From the NCBI GenBank assembly GCA_025352105.1, contig JANXUB010000079.1:1-40811 (forward strand): a stretch of 40,811 nucleotides of DNA. The letters run 5' to 3'. Made by a program: the position numbers and the translations under genes. The DNA is from Burkholderiales bacterium. Lineage in GTDB: Bacteria > Pseudomonadota > Gammaproteobacteria > Burkholderiales > Casimicrobiaceae. Each line of letters begins with the position of its first letter. Position 1 is the first letter of the stretch. The notes under the pieces were generated by a model. That model was not told where the DNA came from and ran no database searches. It worked only from the letters and a program-made list of their open reading frames with translations. Below, one piece after another: positions 8,016 through 16,137 of this stretch.

Positions 8016-8945
8016 TTAGATTCCCGCCCGCGCATCGACCCGTGCGATACGCGACAACAAGTAATCCACCTCAGCCCTGGCCACTGCGGACAACGCCGCA
8101 CCCGGTTTCCGCAAGGTGTCGTGACCAAGAATCCCCCGCTTCATCATGACGTATTTGCGCACCGCGAGGCCGGGGCCGGGCTGTTGTTCGTAGCGGATCA
8201 GCGGTAGATGCGCGTCGAACAAATCATGCGCTTCGTCGCGCTTGCCTTCCTTCGATAAACGCACGACATCGACCAGCATGTCCGGGAAGCAGTAGCCTGT
8301 GTTCGCGCCATCCGCGCCGCGCTCCATCTCGAAATCGAGGAAGAGCGCGTTGTTGCCGCAGAGGATCGAAATGTGGCGCATCGAGCCGCCTTTTTCGTAA
8401 TCACGCAACGTTGAGATTTTGTCGAGCCCCGGCCAGTCTTCGTGTTTGAGCATCACGCACGCGGCGTTTTCCATCACGATGCGACGGATCACTGCGGGAG
8501 TCATCTGCACGGAAAACGTGAGCGGATAGTCCTGAATCACGAACGGCACATCGCCCCCAATCGCCTCTGACGCCTGCTTGTAATACGTCGCGATTTGATC
8601 GTCGGTGCGCAGCGTATTCGGCGGCGCAATCATGACGCCCGCCGCGCCCGCATCCATCGCGTCACGCGTGAGCGCGCGCATGGCGGCGAAACCCGGCGCA
8701 GAGACACCAACAACTATGGGCAGCGCGCCCGCCCGCTTGAGGACGCGCCTCACAACATCAACAGACTCAGCGTGCTCAAGCTTCGGCGCTTCGCCGAGTT
8801 GACCAAGCACGGTGATACCGGTCACGCCGCTGGCAACGAAAAAATCCGTCATGCGATCAATCGAGGCATTGTCAATCGCACCATCGGGCATGAAGGGCGT
8901 GGGTGCGATGACGATGACGCCGGAAGCGGTGGAGGTGAGTTTCAT
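8016..8945 (-). CDS. DapA/N-acetylneuraminate lyase family aldolase or dehydratase
   Basis: This 309-residue class I aldolase-family TIM barrel is expected to act in the cytoplasm on a 2-keto acid through a lysine Schiff base. The Schiff-base lysine is in CVMLKHEDWPG, and the partner tyrosine in FVIQDYPLTF. The usual GTTGE substrate loop reads GQLGE, so it is probably not a true dihydrodipicolinate synthase; related catabolic members cleave or dehydrate keto-deoxy sugar acids. It lies 56 bases downstream of the Bug receptor gene on the same strand and faces a divergent IlvD/Edd-type dehydratase. That pairing fits a dehydratase plus keto-deoxy-acid aldolase or dehydratase route. The substrate is not determined. 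Confidence 0.85.
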   Translation of the reverse strand: MKLTSTASGVIVIAPTPFMPDGAIDNASIDRMTDFFVASGVTGITVLGQLGEAPKLEHAESVDVVRRVLKRAGALPIVVGVSAPGFAAMRALTRDAMDAGAAGVMIAPPNTLRTDDQIATYYKQASEAIGGDVPFVIQDYPLTFSVQMTPAVIRRIVMENAACVMLKHEDWPGLDKISTLRDYEKGGSMRHISILCGNNALFLDFEMERGADGANTGYCFPDMLVDVVRLSKEGKRDEAHDLFDAHLPLIRYEQQPGPGLAVRKYVMMKRGILGHDTLRKPGAALSAVARAEVDYLLSRIARVDARAGI

Positions 8946-9001
8946 AACCTGCCCGATTGGCGATTAGGTATTGTCAAATATTTGTTCATGGGTGCTTGCG
9001 C

Positions 9002-9982
9002 TCACTCGCCCTTGATATTTCCGTCCCGAATCACCTGCGTCCATTTCGCCACTTCGTCGCGAATGGCCTGCCCCGCCTGCTCGGGCGTGGTCCAGGTGGC
9101 GTTGGCACCCTGCGCCAGCATCGAATCTTTAGTGTCCTGCTGTTCGAGAATGGTCTTCAGCGCACCGTTGAGTTTGGCAATGATTGCCGCTGGAGTTCCC
9201 GCCGGTGCGACGATGCCAAACATCGAATGCACATCGAAATTTTTGAGACCCGCTTCAGATGCCGTCGGCACACCGGGCAGCGACGCGATGGGGTCGGCGG
9301 TTCCGGTGGCGAGCGCTCTAAGCTTGCCCGTTTTGACCAGCGCATGCGCAGCGGGCGCGGTCTCGACCATCATGTTCACCTGCCCGCCGATTAGCCCGGT
9401 CATCGCGGGGCCGCTGCCGTTGTACGGCACGTGCAGGAGCTTGATGCCCGCTTGCCGCTGAAACATTTCGGCGGCGAGATGCTGCGGCGACCCGGTACCC
9501 GAGGAGGCCACGCTGATGCTGCCGGGACTGGCTTTCGCCAGCGCGATCAACTCCGCGAGCGTATTGGCTTTGACGCCCGGATTGACCACGAAAACCAGCG
9601 GTACGCGACCCACAATTGCTACCGGCGCAAAGCTCTTGTTCATGTCGTATTGAGCGTTGGTTCCGCTCAAAATGCTGCTGATGGAATGACTGGTCAGCGC
9701 ACCCATCAGGAGCGTGTAGCCGTCCGGTTTTTCTTTGGCCACAATGGCTGCGCCGAGCGCGCCGGTCGCGCCAGCGCGGTTATCAACGACGACAGTTTGC
9801 CCGAGCGCCGCACCCAGCTTTTGCGCCATCACACGACCAATCACGTCGGTCGCGCCGCCCGGTGGATAAGGTACGACTAAGCGTATGGTGTGGTCGGGAT
9901 ATTGTGCCGATGCGACAGATGCGATCAACGAGCAGATGATGGCGACTGGGTGCAACAGGCGCGACATAGAAATGAGTTGCAC
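9002..9982 (-). CDS. Bug/TctC family tripartite tricarboxylate receptor
   Basis: This is a periplasmic solute-binding protein of 326 residues. The signal peptide ends near SVASAQ, and the mature protein opens with the family signature YPDHTIRLVVPYPPGGATDV followed by VVVDNRAGATGALGA. Later motifs are HVPYNGSGPAMTGLIGGQV and GVPTASEAGL. Bug proteins are greatly expanded in betaproteobacteria and bind carboxylates, some serving as sensors rather than transport receptors; no TctAB membrane genes are in the window. The start is GTG at 9982, supported by GGAGG eight bases upstream; an ATG five codons later is the alternative. It is first in a two-gene unit with the aldolase-family gene, so a carboxylic or sugar acid is a reasonable guess at the ligand. 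Confidence 0.92.
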   Translation of the reverse strand: MQLISMSRLLHPVAIICSLIASVASAQYPDHTIRLVVPYPPGGATDVIGRVMAQKLGAALGQTVVVDNRAGATGALGAAIVAKEKPDGYTLLMGALTSHSISSILSGTNAQYDMNKSFAPVAIVGRVPLVFVVNPGVKANTLAELIALAKASPGSISVASSGTGSPQHLAAEMFQRQAGIKLLHVPYNGSGPAMTGLIGGQVNMMVETAPAAHALVKTGKLRALATGTADPIASLPGVPTASEAGLKNFDVHSMFGIVAPAGTPAAIIAKLNGALKTILEQQDTKDSMLAQGANATWTTPEQAGQAIRDEVAKWTQVIRDGNIKGE

Positions 9983-9990
9983 TACGCAGT

Positions 9991-9995
9991 CCTCC
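9991..9995 (-). promoter_or_regulatory. Ribosome binding site of the Bug receptor gene
   Basis: On the minus strand GGAGG sits eight bases before the GTG at 9982. The ATG five codons downstream has no comparable site, which supports the GTG. Confidence 0.75.
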
Positions 9996-10060
9996 GAAAA
10001 AAGTATTGTCCGGAAGTATCGTCGCAGTTGACGAGTGCGTCCGACGCCTGATTCGTTTTA

Positions 10061-10076
10061 GTGTCGGGAATGACAC
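10061..10076. promoter_or_regulatory. Candidate operator in the divergent promoter region
   Basis: GTGTC and GACAC form a perfect five-base dyad separated by six bases, in the short region between the divergent Bug receptor and IlvD-type genes. A looser dyad (GACGAGTGCGTC near 10030 against GACGCTCGACTCGTC near 10081) surrounds it. Spacing is plausible for a dimeric regulator; no regulator gene is nearby. Confidence 0.3.
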
Positions 10077-10117
10077 GACAGACGCTCGACTCGTCCATCG
10101 TCGCATATGCTTCGACA

Positions 10118-11869
10118 ATGAACGAATCCGAAAAATCAAACGACCCAACACCCGCCGCGACCGGCATGAAAAAAGGCCTCACCAGCTACGGCGACGCGGG
10201 CTTCTCGCTGTTCCTGCGCAAGGCGTTCATCAAGGGCGCTGGCTTCACCGATTCTGCGCTGGATCGTCCGGTGATTGGCATTGCCAATACGGGCAGTGCC
10301 TACAACCCATGCCACGGCAACATGCCGCAGCTGATCGAGGCCGTGAAGCGCGGCATCATGCTCGCGGGCGGTTTGCCGATGGACTTTCCGACGATCTCGC
10401 TGCATGAAAGTTTCGCCGCGCCGACCAGCATGTATCTGCGCAATCTGATGTCAATCGACACGGAGGAGATGATTCGCGCGCAGCCGATGGACGCGGTCGT
10501 TTTGATTGGCGGTTGCGACAAGACGGTGCCCGCGCAATTGATGGGTGCGGCGTCGGCGAATATCCCGTCGATTGTGCTGATCACGGGCTCGATGCTCACC
10601 GGTTCGCATCGTTCAGAGCGCGTTGGCGCATGTACCGATTGCCGTCGCTACTGGGGCAAATATCGCGCCGATGAAGTGGACGCTGACGAGATCGCCGAGG
10701 TGAATAACCAACTCGTCGCAAGCGTTGGCACGTGCTCGGTCATGGGTACCGCGAGCACGATGGCCTGCATCGCGGAAGCGTTGGGCATGACCGTGCCCGG
10801 AGGCGCGTCACCGCCCGCCGTTACGGCGGATCGAATTCGCGTGGCCGAGGAAACAGGAACGCTTGCGGTCAAGATGGCGCATGAGCGCTTGACGATTGAC
10901 AAAGTGCTCACGGCGAAGGCGTTTGAGAACGCGATGCGCGTGCTGCTCGCGATTGGCGGGTCGACCAATGGCATCGTACATCTCACCGCGATTGCCGGTC
11001 GCATGGGTTTTGACATTGATCTGAAAGCGCTTGATCGCATGGGTCGTGACACGCCAGTGCTGCTCGATCTGAAGCCGTCCGGTCAGCACTACATGGAAGA
11101 CTTTCATCATGCGGGAGGGATGGCTACATTGCTGCGTGAATTGAAGCCGCTGTTGCATCTGGACGCAATGACGGTGTCGAGCCGAACGCTGGGTGAAGAG
11201 ATCGAAGCTGCCGGCCCAGGCTTCAAGCAGGACGTAATTCGACCTCGCGACAACCCGATCTATCCGCAGGGCGGAATCGCTGTTTTACAGGGCAATCTCG
11301 CTCCGGGTGGCGCAATCATCAAGCAGTCTGCGGCCGATCCGAAACTCATGGAGCATGAAGGTCGTGCCGTCGTGTTCGAGAACGCAGCCGATCTCGCAAC
11401 GCGCATTGATCGCGATGATCTTGATGTGACTGCGGACGACATCATCGTGCTTAAGAATATCGGGCCGAAAGGCGCGCCGGGCATGCCCGAGGCGGGCTAT
11501 ATCCCGATCCCGAAAAAGCTTGCACGCGCCGGTGTGAAGGACATCGTGCGCATCTCAGACGGTCGCATGAGCGGCACTGCGTTCGGCACGATTGTGTTGC
11601 ACGTGGTACCCGAGTCTGCAATGGGTGGGCCGCTGGCGTATGTGCAAAACGGGGATCGCATTCGCTTGAGCGTTGCGAATCGGGAGATCGCGTTGCTGGT
11701 CGGTGATGAGGAGCTCGCTCGTCGCGCGACCGAAAAGCCAGTGGTGATTCCGACCGCTGATCGAGGCTATCGCAAGCTCTTTCTGCAAACGGTGACGCAG
11801 GCGGATCAGGGGGTGGATTTTGATTTTTTGCGCGCTGCCGAGATGCTAGGTGCGATCCCGAAACTTTAG
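10118..11869 (+). CDS. IlvD/Edd family dehydratase (sugar-acid type likely)
   Basis: This iron-sulfur dehydratase has about 583 residues from the ATG at 10118. Cysteines in NPCHGN (about residue 65), GGCDKT (about 133) and GTCSVMGTASTM are placed as the [2Fe-2S] ligands of the family, and the C-terminal RISDGRMSGT carries the serine used as catalytic base. The first conserved block is KKGLTSYGDAGFSLFLRKAF. The GTG at 10061 would add 19 unconserved residues and overlaps a dyad; ATG 10166 is also possible, and none has a clear ribosome-binding site. The ilvIHC genes sit elsewhere in the window. The partners here (aldolase family, Bug receptor) suggest a catabolic sugar-acid dehydratase rather than the biosynthetic dihydroxyacid dehydratase; this is inference. 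Confidence 0.88.
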   Translation: MNESEKSNDPTPAATGMKKGLTSYGDAGFSLFLRKAFIKGAGFTDSALDRPVIGIANTGSAYNPCHGNMPQLIEAVKRGIMLAGGLPMDFPTISLHESFAAPTSMYLRNLMSIDTEEMIRAQPMDAVVLIGGCDKTVPAQLMGAASANIPSIVLITGSMLTGSHRSERVGACTDCRRYWGKYRADEVDADEIAEVNNQLVASVGTCSVMGTASTMACIAEALGMTVPGGASPPAVTADRIRVAEETGTLAVKMAHERLTIDKVLTAKAFENAMRVLLAIGGSTNGIVHLTAIAGRMGFDIDLKALDRMGRDTPVLLDLKPSGQHYMEDFHHAGGMATLLRELKPLLHLDAMTVSSRTLGEEIEAAGPGFKQDVIRPRDNPIYPQGGIAVLQGNLAPGGAIIKQSAADPKLMEHEGRAVVFENAADLATRIDRDDLDVTADDIIVLKNIGPKGAPGMPEAGYIPIPKKLARAGVKDIVRISDGRMSGTAFGTIVLHVVPESAMGGPLAYVQNGDRIRLSVANREIALLVGDEELARRATEKPVVIPTADRGYRKLFLQTVTQADQGVDFDFLRAAEMLGAIPKL

Positions 11870-11873
11870 CTGC

Positions 11874-11903
11874 GTAGGGTGCGCACTCTGGTGCACACCC
11901 TAC
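11874..11903. repeat. Inverted repeat after the dehydratase gene
   Basis: Arms GTAGGGTGCGCAC and GTGCACACCCTAC pair with one mismatch around a four-base loop, five bases after the dehydratase stop. No T tract follows, so it resembles a dispersed palindromic element more than a canonical terminator. Confidence 0.65.
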
Positions 11904-11972
11904 CGCTACCGCCAGGCCGTGACCGCGTAGTCTTGCGAGTATCCTTCACCCACTTAACTTTTAAAAAAGATC

Positions 11973-13175
11973 ATGGCTGCACTACTCGACGCCCTCTACG
12001 CCCAAGCCGACGAATTCATCGCGATTCGGCGGGATATTCACGAGAATCCGGAGCTCGCGTATGAAGAGTTTCGCACCTCCGATATCGTCGCTGAGAAGCT
12101 TGCGAGCTGGGGCTACGCGGTCGAGCGCGGCATCGGCGGCACGGGTGTGGTTGGGCAACTCAAGCGCGGTACTGGAACGCGAAGCATCGGGATTCGTGCC
12201 GACATGGACGCGCTGCCCATTGTCGAAACCAACACCTTCGGCTACAGCAGCCGCAAAGTCGGTGTCATGCACGCCTGTGGTCATGATGGTCACACGGCAA
12301 TGCTGCTCGCAGCCGCGCGCTACATCGCGAAAGCAGGAAATTTTTCCGGCAGACTGAATCTGATTTTTCAACCCGCGGAAGAGGGTCAGGGCGGCGCCAA
12401 ACGCATGATGGAGGAGGGCCTTTTCACCAAGTATCCGTGCGACGCGATCTTCGCCATGCACAACGCCCCGGGCGAGGCGCAGGGCACGTTCCATCTGCGC
12501 AGTGGCCCGACGATGGCGTCCGCCGAAAACGTAACCATCACGCTGCACGGCGTGGGCGGACACGGCGCGTTCCCGCATCGCGCGACCGATCCGATCGTGG
12601 CGGCGGCGAGCATAGTGATGGCACTGCAAACCGTCGTATCTCGTAACGTGGATCCGCAGGCAACAGCAGTGGTCACCGTGGGTGCGCTGAATTCAGGTGT
12701 CGCCAACAACGTCATCCCCGCCAGCGCCACGCTCAAGTTGAGCGTTCGCTCGCTGGATCGTGACGTGAGAAACACGCTGGAGACGCGTATTTGTGCGCTG
12801 GTCAACGCGCAGGCCGAGAGCTTTGGCGTGCGCGCCGAGATTGAGTATCAGCGCAACTATCCCGTGCTCGTTAACACTGCGGTTGAAACCGAATTTGCGT
12901 ACGGTGTCGCGCGTGATTTAGTGGGTGACGCAAAGGTTGTTTACCCCGCGCCAGCGATCACTGGAAGCGAAGACTTCGCGTTCATGCTCGAAAAATTGCC
13001 CGGCTGTTATCTCTTCATCGGCAACGGCGACGGCGGCATCGGCACGGATGGCACACTCACCAGCGCCTGCATGGTGCACAACCCCGGCTACAACTTCAAC
13101 GACGCCAATATTGGCGTCGGCTCGGCATACTGGGTTGCGCTGACGCAGCGGTATCTGACCGACGCCCACGCTTAA
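11973..13175 (+). CDS. M20 family amidohydrolase (hippurate hydrolase-like)
   Basis: This cytoplasmic zinc-dependent amidohydrolase has 400 residues and no signal peptide. Peptidase M20D hallmarks are visible: RRDIHENPELAYEEF, GIRADMDALPI, the metal-binding MHACGHDGHTAMLL with the family's characteristic Cys-Gly-His-Asp, and the glutamate pair QPAEEGQGGAKRM. The dimerisation-domain histidine is in GVGGHGAFPHRATDP. Relatives cleave N-acyl or N-benzoyl amino acids, or indoleacetyl conjugates. It begins about 100 bases after the dehydratase gene on the same strand and could be co-transcribed. The specific amide substrate is unknown. Confidence 0.9.
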   Translation: MAALLDALYAQADEFIAIRRDIHENPELAYEEFRTSDIVAEKLASWGYAVERGIGGTGVVGQLKRGTGTRSIGIRADMDALPIVETNTFGYSSRKVGVMHACGHDGHTAMLLAAARYIAKAGNFSGRLNLIFQPAEEGQGGAKRMMEEGLFTKYPCDAIFAMHNAPGEAQGTFHLRSGPTMASAENVTITLHGVGGHGAFPHRATDPIVAAASIVMALQTVVSRNVDPQATAVVTVGALNSGVANNVIPASATLKLSVRSLDRDVRNTLETRICALVNAQAESFGVRAEIEYQRNYPVLVNTAVETEFAYGVARDLVGDAKVVYPAPAITGSEDFAFMLEKLPGCYLFIGNGDGGIGTDGTLTSACMVHNPGYNFNDANIGVGSAYWVALTQRYLTDAHA

Positions 13176-13280
13176 TTGTTTTCATCGACTAACGACGATC
13201 ACCAAGCGAATAATCACCCATTTCCACAAGGGTTTCAGGGGCATCGCTCGCGCGCGGGTTGCCATCGATCTCCCCGGTGA

Positions 13281-13300
13281 GTTGGCATAAGTTGGCATAA
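13281..13300. repeat. Tandem decamer GTTGGCATAA x2 upstream of cysE
   Basis: Two perfect adjacent copies of GTTGGCATAA end about 40 bases before the cysE start. Each contains TTGGCA, close to a -35 hexamer, but no good -10 lies at the right distance from either. Confidence 0.6.
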
Positions 13301-13340
13301 GATTGCAGGCCGCAATGCTTTTGCAAGCCACTCATTATTC

Positions 13341-14096
13341 ATGTTTGATCGTATTCGCGAAGACATCCAGGCGATCCGCACCAAGGATCCGGCAGCAACC
13401 TCTGCCCTCAACATCTGGCTGTCGTATCCCGGCTTTCACGCCATTCGCTTTCATCGAATTTCCAATGCGCTGTGGCGCGGCGGATTCAAGACGTTGGCCC
13501 GCTGGGTGTCGCACTGTTCGCGTTTTTTCACTGGCATCGAAATTCATCCCGGTGCGTTCGTCGGTCGCCGCGTGTTCATCGATCATGGCATGGGAATCGT
13601 GATTGGCGAGACCGCTGAGGTGCATGACGACTGCACGATTTATCAAGGTGTCACGCTGGGTGGAACGTCACTGGAGCGCGGCGCCAAGCGCCATCCCACA
13701 CTCGCCAAAGGCGTGACCGTGAGCGCAGGTGCCAAGGTCCTCGGCAGCTTCACGGTGGGTGAGGGCGCGACTGTCGGTTCGAACTCAGTGGTGCTCAAAC
13801 CGGTGCCGCCAGGCGCAACCGCAGTTGGCATTCCGGCGCGCATCATCACCCGCGAAACCAAAGAAGGCCGCGAGGCGACGGCGCAAAAGATCGGCTTTTC
13901 AGCCTATGGCATTTCCGCTGATTTGGATGATCCGCTGGTGCAGGCAATACACAAATTGCTGGACCACAGCGCAGCGCAGGACGCGCGGCTCAATGCTATT
14001 TGCGCAGCGCTGGCCAAGCAGGGCATGGATTGCGCGTCCCTTGGTGGCACGCCAGTTGACGCAAAAGCGATTGAGAAATTGGTGGACGCAGATTGA
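13341..14096 (+). CDS. cysE: Serine O-acetyltransferase
   Basis: This enzyme transfers acetyl from acetyl-CoA to L-serine, giving O-acetylserine, the first step of cysteine synthesis. The 251 residues begin with a helical domain (MFDRIREDIQAIRTKDPA, and SYPGFHAIRFHRISNALW), followed by a left-handed beta-helix of hexapeptide repeats (IHPGAFVGRRVFIDHGMGIV to VGEGATVGSNSVVLKPVPPG). The catalytic histidine lies in IDHGMG and the acetyl-CoA loop in GVTLGGTSLERGAKRHPTL. After the beta-helix a tail of about 70 residues follows, longer than the E. coli feedback tail. The next gene starts with TTG overlapping this stop. No adjacent cysteine synthase gene was found. Confidence 0.93.
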   Translation: MFDRIREDIQAIRTKDPAATSALNIWLSYPGFHAIRFHRISNALWRGGFKTLARWVSHCSRFFTGIEIHPGAFVGRRVFIDHGMGIVIGETAEVHDDCTIYQGVTLGGTSLERGAKRHPTLAKGVTVSAGAKVLGSFTVGEGATVGSNSVVLKPVPPGATAVGIPARIITRETKEGREATAQKIGFSAYGISADLDDPLVQAIHKLLDHSAAQDARLNAICAALAKQGMDCASLGGTPVDAKAIEKLVDAD

Positions 14097-14599
14097 GCGG
14101 TAGCCGCTGGTTGCGACTCGCCGCAAAAGCGATTCACGACATCGCCTCCATTGCGTTTGGCGGCGGTTTGGTCGCCTGCCTTGTGATCAACCTCACAGCC
14201 AGCCGCGCGTCATCTGTGGAGTTCGCCACCGCGCGGCACCTGTTCTCAGCAATTTCGCAGTACGTGCTGATTCCGTCGATGGCCGTGATTGTGGTCAGCG
14301 GGTTGATTGCCATGATGGCAACGCGCGGCTATCAGGACGCTGGGTGGGCGTGGGTCAAGGCGGTGCTGGGCATCAGTGTGTTCGTCGCCACAGTCCGCGT
14401 GGTGGGTGGCGGCAACAGTCAGTCCGAACTCGCCGCTGCGGCGACCGGTGCAACTGGTGCAACCGGTGCGACCGATCCGGCCGTAATCGACGCGTTGCTG
14501 CGCGGTGAGCGCAACATGCTCTGGGTGCTGATCGTTCTCTGTGTAGTCAACGTCGTACTCGCCGTGTGGCGGCCGAAGCTGATGATCAAAATTCGCTGA
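14093..14599 (+). CDS. Four-helix membrane protein of unknown function
   Basis: This 168-residue integral membrane protein has predicted helices near residues 13-35, 47-70, 78-98 and 140-160. An N-terminal IHDIASIAFGGG segment and short charged termini resemble small DUF2269/CopD-like four-helix proteins, but I do not recognise the family with confidence. The loop before helix 4 contains ATGATGATGATD, encoded by near-perfect nine-base tandem repeats at about 14445-14473, a spot prone to length variation. The TTG start overlaps the cysE stop as TTGA, suggesting coupling; the next in-frame ATG would be too far in. Confidence 0.65.
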   Translation: MSGSRWLRLAAKAIHDIASIAFGGGLVACLVINLTASRASSVEFATARHLFSAISQYVLIPSMAVIVVSGLIAMMATRGYQDAGWAWVKAVLGISVFVATVRVVGGGNSQSELAAAATGATGATGATDPAVIDALLRGERNMLWVLIVLCVVNVVLAVWRPKLMIKIR

Positions 14600-14989
14600 A
14601 CCAATCATGCGCGGCGTCTGCCGGGGCGCGGCTAAACGCAATTGATGCTCTAAACACGGAGAACATCGCGACGTTTCGAAAGCGTTTGATAGCGCTGACG
14701 CGGCGAGGCCGTCACATCGATTCGCAGCGCGCTAAAGCGGCGTATGACTTTTTGGTAAGACGTCCGCTATCAGAGGGCTCATAAGCGTTTTTATAGAAAG
14801 TCGACTAAGTCGATTACAGCGTTTCAGCCCTATATCGGCGGCGCTTACGGCTAAAAGATGATGCTGCGTCGGGCGTAACCAGATTAGCTTGATTTGGAAT
14901 AAGAAAACGTCAACATCGCAGGGTCAGTGCTCGTAGCGCCACATAAAATTGAGACAATTCAATCTCTTGCAAGAAACACCGTTGTGGAC
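14600..14989. other. Intergenic region upstream of the ferredoxin reductase gene
   Basis: I see no supported gene here. A short open frame ending at 14784 has no ribosome-binding site and overlaps the end of the membrane-protein gene. The part after 14790 becomes AT-richer (AAGTCGACTAAGTCGATTA near 14800), consistent with promoter DNA for the next gene, but no -35/-10 pair is clear. Confidence 0.4.
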
Positions 14990-16075
14990 ATGATCGTAAA
15001 TCCCGCTATTCCTGAAGCCGTCGCCCATGCTGGCAGTCCCATTGAGGCCGACGCCGTAATCATTGGCGCAGGCCCCGTTGGCCTGTTTCAAGTGTTTGAA
15101 CTGGGCCTTCTGGAAATCAAGGCGCATGTGATCGACTCACTTGCTGCGGCGGGCGGGCAGCCGATTGAGCTCTATCCCGACAAGCCGATCTACGATATTC
15201 CGGCCATTCCGGTGTGCACCGGCGCCGAGTTAACCGAGAGTTTGCTCAAGCAATGCGCTCCGTTTAAGCCGACGTTTCACTTGGGGCAAGAGGTGAGCCT
15301 GGTGGCCAAACGTGAAGACGGTCGCTTCGATATGGCCACCGCCGCAGGCACCAATTTCATCACCAAAACGATTTTTATCGCAGGCGGTGTTGGCGCATTT
15401 CAGCCGCGCAAACCGAAGGTTGAAGGCATCACCCAGTTCGAGGAAAACGGCCAGCTCGCCTACCGCGTTCGCGATCCGCAAAAGTATGCGGGCAAGAATG
15501 TCGTGATCCTGGGTGGCGGTGATTCCGCGCTCGATTGGGCGTTGGCGCTACAGCCCGTTGCTGAATCGGTAACGCTCATTCATCGTCGCGACGAATTCCG
15601 CGCCGCGCCGGCAAGTGTCGCCAAAATGAAGGCGATGGCCGAGGCGCACGAGATGATGCATATCACCGGTCAGATCACGGGTTTTGAAGCAGAAGACGGC
15701 GTCCTGAAAGAAGTGAAAGTGACGAGCCTGGATGCTGTGACGCGCCGCCTGCCGCTGGACAACCTGCTCGCTTTCTTCGGGCTGTCGCCACGTCTCGGGC
15801 CAATCGCTGAATGGGGTCTGGAGATCGAGCGCCGTCAGGTGAAAGTGGACACTGAAAAGTTCGAAACCAGCATTCCCGGCATCTTCGCGGTGGGTGACAT
15901 CAACACCTATCCCGGCAAGAAAAAGCTCATCCTGTCAGGCTTCCACGAGGCCGCGCTCGCTGCGTTTGGTGCCGCGAAATACATATTCCCGGACAAGAAA
16001 GTGACGTTGCAATACACGACGACTAGCACAAAACTGCATACGGTTTTGGGTGTTGAATCGCCCGTATTCGACTAG
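14990..16075 (+). CDS. Ferredoxin/flavodoxin--NADP+ reductase, thioredoxin-reductase-like
   Basis: This cytoplasmic flavoenzyme has 361 residues from ATG 14990. The FAD-binding GxGxxG is in [15 protein letters not shown] (about residues 22-36). The [20 protein letters not shown] segment is characteristic of the YumC-type ferredoxin-NADP reductases. The NADPH-binding [17 protein letters not shown] is near residue 170. The C-terminal [19 protein letters not shown] contacts the flavin. The CxxC redox pair of true thioredoxin reductases is absent between the NADPH and FAD blocks, supporting the reductase call. An upstream in-frame GTG at 14927 would add 21 unconserved residues. It stands alone between a membrane protein and a convergent gene. 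Confidence 0.88.
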   Translation: MIVNPAIPEAVAHAGSPIEADAVIIGAGPVGLFQVFELGLLEIKAHVIDSLAAAGGQPIELYPDKPIYDIPAIPVCTGAELTESLLKQCAPFKPTFHLGQEVSLVAKREDGRFDMATAAGTNFITKTIFIAGGVGAFQPRKPKVEGITQFEENGQLAYRVRDPQKYAGKNVVILGGGDSALDWALALQPVAESVTLIHRRDEFRAAPASVAKMKAMAEAHEMMHITGQITGFEAEDGVLKEVKVTSLDAVTRRLPLDNLLAFFGLSPRLGPIAEWGLEIERRQVKVDTEKFETSIPGIFAVGDINTYPGKKKLILSGFHEAALAAFGAAKYIFPDKKVTLQYTTTSTKLHTVLGVESPVFD

Positions 16076-16137
16076 GCGGTCTCGTGTGTCGGGGCCGGGT
16101 CGTTCACGACGACGCGGCTATCGCAACTAGCTGGCCC

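Noticed and set aside
14566..14784. A 72-codon frame after the four-helix membrane protein
   Set aside because: It overlaps the end of the upstream gene in another frame, lacks a ribosome-binding site, and resembles no family I know. It could be a relic, but that is not supportable.
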